Assembly: GCA_004299555.1 (NCBI GenBank)
Contig: SCQU01000010.1
Coordinates: forward strand, 244,487 to 308,486
Direction: 5' to 3'
DNA length: 64,000 bases
Origin: Rhodanobacteraceae bacterium
Lineage (GTDB): Bacteria; Pseudomonadota; Gammaproteobacteria; Xanthomonadales; Rhodanobacteraceae
The notes beneath the pieces are model-generated. The model was given only the letters and a program-made list of their open reading frames with translations. It was not told the origin of the DNA and ran no database searches. A program made the position numbers and the translations under genes. Positions 29,451-36,534 of the stretch are shown piece after piece; the stretch's first letter is position 1; each line of letters opens with the position of its first letter.

Positions 29451-29665
29451 AGCTGTAACACTCCTGAAAAAGTTTTTGCTGTGCGGGGTGGGTTCTGTTT
29501 GGCTGCTGTGGCTGCGTTGCAAACGGGCCGCACCTGTTTGCCTGAGCGCTTGGTTCACCTGACCGCTCACCTTCGAGCCCCACCCAAGACAAGCGGTCAA
29601 GTGATGGATGCCGCTCCTGCCGCGCGATCGAACCACCAGCGACGGCAGACGGCGCCTGACGTTCG

Positions 29666-29830
29666 CTAGATGCGCCCGCGACGGCCGAAGATCAGCGACA
29701 GGACGAAGAGAACCACAAATACGATCGCCAGGATGTAGGCGATATTGCCCGCAGCGCCGGCGATTCCCGAGAATCCGAGTACACCCGCGATGATGGCGAT
29801 GACGAGAAAGATGACTGCGTAGCGAAGCAT
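29666..29830 (-). CDS. DUF1328 small membrane protein
   Basis: 54 residues, start at 29830 with GGAGGA upstream. Two hydrophobic helices separated by Gly/Ala-rich turns ([20 protein letters not shown]) and a basic end (FGRRGRI), exactly the DUF1328/YtjA pattern. Inner-membrane protein of unknown function, frequent near CsbD and other stress genes, as here. Confidence 0.93.
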   Translation of the reverse strand: MLRYAVIFLVIAIIAGVLGFSGIAGAAGNIAYILAIVFVVLFVLSLIFGRRGRI

Positions 29831-30219
29831 GACGGATTCCTCCGTGGATGGTGCTGGGTGCGACATGGCGCGACGCAACGGATGGAAGCCGTGGCGTCGT
29901 GTACATTTGCATCGACTCGTCGAAGCGGGCGGGTTGGTGCGGTTTCAGGCATTCATCGCAATCGATGCCGGTGCTTGCTTGGCTCCAGCTCCGCAACCAG
30001 TACCGCCTGCATTGGCGCACGACCCGAAGATCGGACTGCCAAACGGCTTGAAAACGACATCAGATCACCGCTTCGAGAAGCGGACGTCCGTGTCCAGCGA
30101 TCTTCCGTGGTTGATACGCTACCCGATCGCAGGCAGCGGCTCTGTCTGTTGGCGCACACACGATCTGGATGCGGCTGTATTGTGCGCCGTGTGCCGTGAC
30201 CGGCCAGCACGATTCACAT
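29831..30219. other. Intergenic region, no gene seen
   Basis: About 390 bases between DUF1328 and the small paralog gene. Open frames on both strands lack codon bias and family likeness. It may contain the promoter of the DUF1328 gene; I could not pick a convincing one. Confidence 0.5.
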
Positions 30220-30516
30220 TCAGCTGGCGATCCGCCGGGTTTCCTCGCCATGCCCGGATTGTACGGAATCGTACGCCTTGAGAACTCGATGCAGGTGGGC
30301 CTCGAATTCCGGCGCGCTAACGGTGGTTCTTGTAGCAGGCAGGTCACGCGCCAGGACCTCCCCGCGGATGTCGGCGACGATGCCCGCGACCGCCAGGGCC
30401 TGCCGCTCGAGTTCCAATTGCCGTGACGGGTCGTCCGTCAGCAGTGCCGTGGTTTCAAGGTGGCTCTTTTCATCAGTGAGGCTGCTCAGCAGGTTGTAAA
30501 GGCTTGCCAGGTCCAT
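30220..30516 (-). CDS. Small helical protein, local paralog family member C
   Basis: 98 residues from an ATG at 30516. Helical and charged: LLSSLTDEKSHLETTALL, then ERQALAVAGIVADIRGEVLA, then FEAHLHRVLKAY. The same layout (SL-x-D/Q-E near the start, I-A-x-I-V-x-x-x-R in the middle, RF-D-x-YL near the end) is shared with the proteins at 32662-32979 and 33651-33947, so the three look like one family. It lies downstream of two Crp-like regulator genes. I recognise no named family. Confidence 0.68.
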   Translation of the reverse strand: MDLASLYNLLSSLTDEKSHLETTALLTDDPSRQLELERQALAVAGIVADIRGEVLARDLPATRTTVSAPEFEAHLHRVLKAYDSVQSGHGEETRRIAS

Positions 30517-30780
30517 GATGTTTTTCCACGTGCAGGGCAGGCGCCGTGCGCGGGAGGCCATCCGTGCAGCGGTAGCGATTCCTTGAAAGACGCAGGCTGA
30601 CGTCATCGTGCCCCGCCGTCTGTGCGCAGGCGAACATTGGGCAGCGTGGATCGCGCACCCCCGGCCTCACGCAAGCGCCGACCTCGGTGGCGGTTGCCTG
30701 ATGTGTGCAAGTGGCCGCAACGGGCGGAACGCGCGCAGCGCGTGATACCACGTTGGGCTGCCAGCGCGTGCGGACTCGCC

Positions 30781-31518
30781 TCAGCCAAGCACTTGCCGGT
30801 AGGTATCGCGGTCAATCGCATAGCAGCCGCACGCCGCAGCTTCGAGACCGTGGCGGTCCACGATCTTGACCCTGCCGCGCGCGTAGCGGATCAACTGCCT
30901 GCTTTGCAGCGCCCCCGCGGCCTCGGTGACGCCGACCCGGCGCACGCCAAGCATGCCGGCGAGGAATGCATGGGTGACGCTGAACGTGTCCGCGTGCGCG
31001 CGGTCATGCGACATGAGCAGCCAGCGCGCCAGGCGCTGCTTGACGAGGTGCGCGCTGATGCAGCTGGCGGTCTGCGCAAGTTGGATCAGCAGCACGCTCA
31101 CATAACGATTCAGGAGACTTCGCAACGCGACACTGCGTTTCAACTCCCGCCGAAAGTTGGCCGCCCCGATCCGTAATGCGGTACCGGCGCCCTGCACCAC
31201 CGCACGATTCGCCGACACGTTCACCCCGAGTGCCAGCGCGATGCCGCACATGCCTTCATTGCCGATCAGTCCGACTTCCAGCGCGGCGTGCCCGTCGATC
31301 GTGGCGATATCCGATATGAAGCCATCGAGCGGAAAATACACATGGCGGATGCGCGCGCCGGGCGCGTACAGTGTCTCGGCAAACACGAGTTCAACTGGCT
31401 TGCTGGCAGCGAGCAGACGCGCACGGTCGGCCTGCGGCAATGCGGCGAGCAGGCGGTTGCGGGACGGTTTATCAGCGGCTGCGCGGCTTGCGGCCGTTGC
31501 GCGTAGGGACCATGACAT
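30781..31518 (-). CDS. Crp/Fnr-family regulator 1
   Basis: 245 residues, ATG at 31518 with GGAG seven bases upstream. A cyclic-nucleotide-type beta-roll (AETLYAPGARIRHVYFPLDG, GLIGNEGMCGIALALGV) is followed by a helical dimer segment and a Crp-type winged helix (FLAGMLGVRRVGVTEAAGAL). The RS motif of cAMP-binding Crp is absent, so the effector is unknown. Cysteines are not arranged as an Fnr iron-sulfur site. The reading frame of regulator 2 runs into this gene in another frame. Confidence 0.88.
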   Translation of the reverse strand: MSWSLRATAASRAAADKPSRNRLLAALPQADRARLLAASKPVELVFAETLYAPGARIRHVYFPLDGFISDIATIDGHAALEVGLIGNEGMCGIALALGVNVSANRAVVQGAGTALRIGAANFRRELKRSVALRSLLNRYVSVLLIQLAQTASCISAHLVKQRLARWLLMSHDRAHADTFSVTHAFLAGMLGVRRVGVTEAAGALQSRQLIRYARGRVKIVDRHGLEAAACGCYAIDRDTYRQVLG

Positions 31519-32405
31519 CGAAACACTCCAGGTGGCGTCGTCGGGACAACGGCCGGCACAAGGAGATGGGTTGGCATCCCGATGTCGGATACAAACGAAT
31601 GAAACACAGACTCAGGGCGTGTGTTGCGGCTGGGAACCGCCCCCCCCCCCGCGCTCGCGTGAATCGCGGCTGCCGCCGGCGCTTTGTGCGCTGTAGTAGT
31701 CCACGGTAGCAGCCGCGCGTATTCCTTGCGCACCACTTCGTAGCATTCGCACACCATGCGTTCCAGTTTCAGCCGGTCGATCACTTCGATGCGGCCGCGC
31801 TGGTACAGGATCACTCCGGCCTTCTGCAGCTTGCCGGCCGCCTCGGTCACGCCTTCGCGGCGCACCCCGAGCATGTTGGCGATCAGTTCCTGGGTCATCA
31901 CCAACTTGTTGGAGGGCAGCCGGTCGATGCTCATCAGCAACCAGCGACACAGTTGCTGGTCCACCGTGTGGTGCCGGTTGCACACCGCGGTCTGCGACAT
32001 CTGCGTCAGCAGCGCCTGGGTGTAACGCAACAGCAGTTGCCGCAAGGCCTCGCCACTGTTGAACGCCTTGCGCAGGAGCGAGCCGTGGATGCGAAACGCG
32101 GATCCGGCGCTTTGCACCAGCGCGCGGCTGGGCGTGGTGTCGCCGCCCATGAACAGGGAGACCCCCACCAAACCCTCGCGTCCGGCGATGGCGACTTCCG
32201 CGGAAGACCCGTTTTCCATCACGTACACCAGCGACACGATGCTGTCGGTGGGGAAATAGACGTACGCCTGGCGCTTGCCGGACTCGTAAAGCACTTCACC
32301 CAGCGCCATGTCGATCGGTTCCAGCAAGGGAAGCAGGCGCTCGTACTCTTCTTCCGGCAACGCCGCGAGCAGCTCGTTGGATAGTGGATTCAGTGTTGTA
32401 GTCAC
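31266..32405 (-). CDS. Crp/Fnr-family regulator 2, 3' end probably frameshifted
   Basis: From a GTG at 32405, about 235 residues form a normal Crp/Fnr regulator: beta-roll (GEVLYESGKRQAYVYFPTD, GREGLVGVSLFMGG), then winged helix (ELIANMLGVRREGVTEAAGKL), ending near EYARLLPW as relatives do. As given, the frame then continues about 140 codons and overlaps regulator 1 by 253 bases in another frame. A run of 11 G on the coding strand (31640-31650) lies just after the expected end. One extra G would give a stop at 31612. So the likely real gene is about 31612-32405, with the extension an artefact of tract length. Confidence 0.8.
   Translation of the reverse strand: MTTTLNPLSNELLAALPEEEYERLLPLLEPIDMALGEVLYESGKRQAYVYFPTDSIVSLVYVMENGSSAEVAIAGREGLVGVSLFMGGDTTPSRALVQSAGSAFRIHGSLLRKAFNSGEALRQLLLRYTQALLTQMSQTAVCNRHHTVDQQLCRWLLMSIDRLPSNKLVMTQELIANMLGVRREGVTEAAGKLQKAGVILYQRGRIEVIDRLKLERMVCECYEVVRKEYARLLPWTTTAHKAPAAAAIHASAGGGAVPSRNTRPESVFHSFVSDIGMPTHLLVPAVVPTTPPGVFRCHGPYAQRPQAAQPLINRPATACSPHCRRPTVRVCSLPASQLNSCLPRHCTRPARASAMCIFRSMASYRISPRSTGTPRWKSD
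31640..31650. repeat. C11 (G11 on coding strand) homopolymer tract
   Basis: Eleven consecutive C on the plus strand inside the 3' end of the regulator 2 gene. With 12 bases the protein would end ten codons later in SQPQHTP; with 11 it reads through into the next gene. Such tracts slip in replication and are error-prone in sequencing. Confidence 0.9.
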
Positions 32406-32661
32406 GCCAAGCCCCGGTGCCGGTACACCGCAGGTTAACAGCCTGCACGAAGTCACGTTGTACGTTACCGCACACAGTGAATACATTCCCGGTCTACGCG
32501 TGTGTAGCATATTTTACGCATAAATGCAATAAGGTACGAGCGCGGGGTTTTGTTTGCTGGCGGCAGCGGACGTCATGCCCGCGGCGGCGGCCGGTTACGC
32601 GGGCTCGGCGGCCTGAGCCGACAGCGGATTATTCGGTAAAACGACTTGCACTTTCCACAGC

Positions 32662-32979
32662 TTACGACTGCGACGTACCCGCAAGGCCACGGTCGCCCAC
32701 GCTCCGGTCCCGCCAAATACCGGCCGGCTCGAAACAACTATCCAGCAACGTGTCAAGGTAGGCGTCGAAACGGCGCTTGTTGGTCGGCAGGCGTCGCCCT
32801 GCGCGAGGCTTCGGGCCCAGTGCCCGCCGGATGTCGGCGATCGCGGCGGCGTCCCGGCGCGCCGTTATTGCGTGCCTAGCTTTGTCGGCGGCATCAAGCG
32901 ATGAGAAGGCCAGCGATTCGTTGAGCCGCCGCTCCTGATCAAGCGATTCGATCAGGTCCAGGAAAGCATTCTTGTCCAT
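32662..32979 (-). CDS. Small helical protein, local paralog family member B
   Basis: 105 residues from an ATG at 32979 with GGAG upstream. MDKNAFLDLIESLDQERR, then AITARRDAAAIADIRRAL, then KRRFDAYLDTLLDSC. It shares the three-block pattern with members A (33651) and C (30220). The C-terminal 20 residues differ. Expressed from the same strand as DUF2383 and the regulators. No catalytic motif, membrane helix or signal peptide. Function unknown. Confidence 0.68.
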   Translation of the reverse strand: MDKNAFLDLIESLDQERRLNESLAFSSLDAADKARHAITARRDAAAIADIRRALGPKPRAGRRLPTNKRRFDAYLDTLLDSCFEPAGIWRDRSVGDRGLAGTSQS

Positions 32980-33042
32980 GTGCTGCTCCGTGCTGCTCGT
33001 TGACGCACGTCATTCCCGTGACGCCGGGCACCGGCGCCCCCA

Positions 33043-33579
33043 CTACTGTTGGAGGCGGCCGCGCGCCTGCGCCGTAGTCAGCGACTCAGGCCGGTACATG
33101 GTGGCCTCAACCAGTTGCGGCATCGCCTCTGCATGGGGCTGCCCCGGCAGCGGCGGACCGAAACACTCGATTTGCGTGCGCACGTTGTCCATCAAGTGTT
33201 CTTGCGTTTGCAGCAAGCTGCGCAGCCCCGTATCCGTCGCTTCAGCGATCGCCGCGTCAAAACGCTGCAGCACGGAGTCCTCGCGCTGCAACGCCTGGGT
33301 TGCATAGGCCTGTTCAATGTCCAGGCTGATACGCGCCAGCCAGTTGGCGCGCATGGCTTGCAGTGGCCCCAACAGGCTGCCGCCACGTTTGGGGGTGCCG
33401 CCAACCGCCGTCATGCGCTCGGCCAGGTCGCCGGCTATCCACTGATGGGTTCTGTTGGCGCGTTCCAGCAGGAGTTTCAAGTGAGAGCTGGTCGTCTTGG
33501 GTGCCAGTCGGCGGTACAGCGCCGAGGAATCATCCAGGGCGTAGAGCAATTTCTGCAGTGCGGCGCTTTCCTTGTACAT
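33043..33579 (-). CDS. PA2169-like four-helix-bundle protein (DUF2383)
   Basis: 178 residues from an ATG at 33579 (AGGAGA upstream). The ferritin-like DUF2383 pattern is seen: LQKLLYALDDSSALYRRLA, then LLLERANRTHQWIAGDLAERM, TAVGG, and a second helical pair with LQREDSVLQRF. Members accumulate in stationary phase and anaerobiosis in Pseudomonas; function unknown. It sits between paralog genes A and B. Confidence 0.85.
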   Translation of the reverse strand: MYKESAALQKLLYALDDSSALYRRLAPKTTSSHLKLLLERANRTHQWIAGDLAERMTAVGGTPKRGGSLLGPLQAMRANWLARISLDIEQAYATQALQREDSVLQRFDAAIAEATDTGLRSLLQTQEHLMDNVRTQIECFGPPLPGQPHAEAMPQLVEATMYRPESLTTAQARGRLQQ

Positions 33580-33650
33580 GGGATTCTCCTTTTCGGTGGT
33601 GCTGGGTGCTGCCAGTGAACTGCGTGATGCCATCGGCCAAGGAGCGGTGT

Positions 33651-33947
33651 TTACGCGGCTTGATGCTCCTGCATGGCGCCGTTCGCTGGTTCGAGTTCGA
33701 GGTGAATGCCGAGTGCGTGTTGCAGGTACTCGTCGAAGCGTTGCGTCTCATCCGGGTCGCGCGTACTCGGATTCGTACGCGCCGTGATTTCGGTGCGCAG
33801 ACAGGCGACGATTGCAGCGATTCGGCGGGCACGTTGCGTGCAGCCATCTTCCTGGCGCTGCCCGGCGACAAGCGATGCGGACGCATCGAGGTAGTGCCGC
33901 TCGTCTTCGAGGCTCTCCTCCAGTGCGCGTAGCGTTTCTGTCTTCAC
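33651..33947 (-). CDS. Small helical protein, local paralog family member A
   Basis: 98 residues from a GTG at 33947 preceded by GGGAG six bases away; the frame is open further upstream but that part is not coding-like. ALEESLEDERHYLDASASL, RARRIAAIVACLRTEITA and RFDEYLQHALGIH match the blocks of members B and C, and it is exactly as long as C. First gene of the one-directional stress series. Function unknown. Confidence 0.68.
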   Translation of the reverse strand: MKTETLRALEESLEDERHYLDASASLVAGQRQEDGCTQRARRIAAIVACLRTEITARTNPSTRDPDETQRFDEYLQHALGIHLELEPANGAMQEHQAA

Positions 33948-34746
33948 AGCGATCTCCCTCTGGCAGGAAAACGGGGCTTCCGTGCCCCACGTGTCATCCC
34001 TGTGAAGACACCCTTGTCCACAGCAGCGTCCAGGGCCGCTGCATCGTCCGTGATGGGCATTCAATCTATGGCTTGACAAAGCGGTGTTCCGTGCGGTAGC
34101 GCACACAGGTCAGCGCGTGCGGACGAGGGGATGGCCTGCAGGTGCAGGGTCGGGCGATCCTTTGGCCAACCAGCCTTGGTGGGGTCTACCACCCGAGATT
34201 CCCCATGGGCACCTGTCGGAACACCGGGCTCATTGAGCAGTGCTGGTGCGGGTCGGCGTGTGCGTTGGATGGGGCGGCTGCGCGGAACGCGCGGCCATCC
34301 CCGCGGCAACGCTTCGCGCCCCCCCCAGACGTATGACTGCGCAAAACCGCTGCTGCGATCGAAATGGCGCTAGCCCACTGCAAGCAATTGAAGGTAGTGG
34401 TCTCACATTCCATCTTTCCAAGTATTGGAACTGCCGGGTAAACGAGTAATTGTATGTTCGCTAGCGCACAGACCACCCTGGTGTCAACCCGTAGCGTGAA
34501 TTAAGTCAGGGAGCGCGCCGCTGTACGCGACGCACTTCAGCGGCAAGGATGGCATTTGGTGCAGGGACGCCCCGCCTAGTGAAGGAACTTGCGATGAGAG
34601 CCCATACGCAACATGTCCTGTTTCGAAGCTCGGACCAGGTAGCACGCTGGAGTTCAACAAAGAATTCATCGCCGCTGAAATCACCTGCGAATCTGCCGAA
34701 TACCTGGCGCAGCGGACTGGACGAAATAGGGGTCAGGGCCTCCATC
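33948..34746. other. Divergent intergenic region and leader of the TPS operon
   Basis: About 800 bases between the paralog gene A and the TpsB gene. No gene is supported, although the TpsB frame is open from 34549 and an ATG at 34594 has a good AAGGAA site. A 7-bp hairpin (GCCGCTG at 34517-34523, CAGCGGC at 34538-34544) lies in the probable leader. AT-richer DNA at 34380-34500 may hold the promoter. I looked for a c-di-GMP riboswitch and did not find its conserved blocks. Confidence 0.45.
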
Positions 34747-36483
34747 GTGAAAAAGGCCACGTTGCTACCGCTTGTGCTTCTGGTGCTGAGCTCTGGTGCA
34801 CTGGCGCAGCAGATACCTGGTGCGGGCAGTCAGCTGCAGCAACTCCCGCCGGTCCCGGCGCCGCAGCAGCAAGCCGCGCCCAACATCCGTATCGAGGAGA
34901 CGACTGCACCAGCAGCGCCGGGTGCAGGCTCGGTCAGGGTGCTGGTTAACGCGCTCCATGTGACTGGCGAACATGCGTTTTCCGAGGCGGAACTGGTGGC
35001 CGCCGCAGGTTTCCACTCCGGCTCGCAGCTGTCGCTGGCGGATCTGCAAGTGATGGCCTCGCGTATTACCGATTTCTATCACAGCCACGGTTACTTCGTG
35101 GCACGCGCGTTTGTGCCGGCGCAGAAGGTGACTGGCAATGTGGTGACCATCGCGGTCAGTGAAGGGCACTACGGCAAGGTGACACTGCACAACAGCAGCA
35201 ACCTGTCCAATCGTCTTGCACAGAGCAAGCTGAACGGGTTGAACAGCGGTGATCCAATCACGATCAAGCCACTCGAAAGTCATCTGCTGCTGCTGTCGGA
35301 TGTCCCTGGCGTACGTGTGTCCTCGACGTTGGCGCCTGGGGTATCGCCCGGTACCTCCGATCTGGTCGTGGATGTAACCCCAGGGCCGCGCGTGAGCGGA
35401 AATGTATACGCGGACAATGCTGGCAACTATTACACCGGCGAATATCGCATCGGCGCGACGGTGAACATCAACAATCCGCTTGGGCGCGGTGACGTGGCCA
35501 GTTTGCGAGTGCTGACCTCGGGGCACGGGCTGCGCTACGGTCGCGGCTCCTATCAGATGGAGTTCGGTCGCGCCACGGTAGGCGTCGCCTACAGCAAGCT
35601 CGACTATGTGCTGGGCAAGCAGTTCACGCCGCTCGGCGCGCACGGTTCGGCCGAGGTAGCTAGCATCTACGCCAGCTATCCGCTGCTGCGCTCGCGCGCC
35701 AGCAACCTCTCTGTCGCGCTTATCTACGAGGACAAGCGCTTTCAGGACGTTATCGACCTGTTCCGTTCGGAGAGTGACCGCACCGTCCATGTCGCGACGG
35801 CGCAGCTCTATGGGAACCATCAGGACAACTTCGGTGGTGGTGGCGTGAGCAGCTTCCTCGTGTCCCTTTCGGCGGGCTCGCTCGACATCCGCACACCCGC
35901 GGCACGCGCGGCCGATGCGGCCGGTCCGCGTACCGAGGGATCGTATTACAAGCTTCGGCTCAACGTGGCACGCCTGCAACACGTCACCGACCTGGTGTCG
36001 CTGTACGCCAGCATCACTGGACAGCTGGCGTCGAAAAATCTGGACCCCTCGGAACAACTTGTACTTGGCGGAATGGATGACATCCGCGCCTACCCGCAGG
36101 GCGAAGGCTTTGGCGACGAGGGCTACCTGGCCAGCCTGGAAGCGCGCCTGCTACTTGCCCGGTTGTCTGAACACGTGATCGGCCAGGTGCACCTGCTCGG
36201 CTTCGTGGATACCGGGCATATCACTGTCGACAAGCATCCATGGTACGTCGGACCCAACGGTGGAGCGTTCAGCAGTGTCGGCATCGGCGACGGCTTGGAT
36301 GGCCCGTTTTACACCGGATCCAACAGCCGCACCCTAAGCAGTGTCGGTGTGGGTGCAACTTGGGACGATCCAGGCAACTTTTCGGTGAGGGCGTACTACG
36401 CGCACAAGCTCGGCAGCGAGAGCGCTGTGTCCGCGCCAGACAGGTCGGGCCGCTTCTGGATCCAGTTGATCAAGTACTTCTGA
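34747..36483 (+). CDS. TpsB outer-membrane transporter (ShlB/FhaC family)
   Basis: 578 residues from a GTG at 34747 that begins a signal peptide (MKKATLLPLVLLVLSSGALA when read as a start). After a Pro/Gln-rich linker come a POTRA domain (residues about 60-140: VNALHVTGEHAFSEAELVAA, HGYFVARAFVPAQKV) and a beta barrel ending in a C-terminal phenylalanine (QLIKYF). YPQGEGFGDEGY is the conserved barrel motif region. It should secrete the exoprotein encoded 51 bases downstream across the outer membrane. An ATG at 34594 would add 51 residues before the signal; less likely. Confidence 0.9.
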   Translation: MKKATLLPLVLLVLSSGALAQQIPGAGSQLQQLPPVPAPQQQAAPNIRIEETTAPAAPGAGSVRVLVNALHVTGEHAFSEAELVAAAGFHSGSQLSLADLQVMASRITDFYHSHGYFVARAFVPAQKVTGNVVTIAVSEGHYGKVTLHNSSNLSNRLAQSKLNGLNSGDPITIKPLESHLLLLSDVPGVRVSSTLAPGVSPGTSDLVVDVTPGPRVSGNVYADNAGNYYTGEYRIGATVNINNPLGRGDVASLRVLTSGHGLRYGRGSYQMEFGRATVGVAYSKLDYVLGKQFTPLGAHGSAEVASIYASYPLLRSRASNLSVALIYEDKRFQDVIDLFRSESDRTVHVATAQLYGNHQDNFGGGGVSSFLVSLSAGSLDIRTPAARAADAAGPRTEGSYYKLRLNVARLQHVTDLVSLYASITGQLASKNLDPSEQLVLGGMDDIRAYPQGEGFGDEGYLASLEARLLLARLSEHVIGQVHLLGFVDTGHITVDKHPWYVGPNGGAFSSVGIGDGLDGPFYTGSNSRTLSSVGVGATWDDPGNFSVRAYYAHKLGSESAVSAPDRSGRFWIQLIKYF

Positions 36484-36534
36484 GCTACGTTTGGCCCTGA
36501 CACAGGGCCCTGGTACAGCATCCGAGAATTCACC

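Noticed and set aside
34380..34746. c-di-GMP (GEMM) riboswitch before the TPS operon
   Set aside because: Some bases looked suggestive, but the conserved GACGCAAAGCC-type block and the closing stem are absent.
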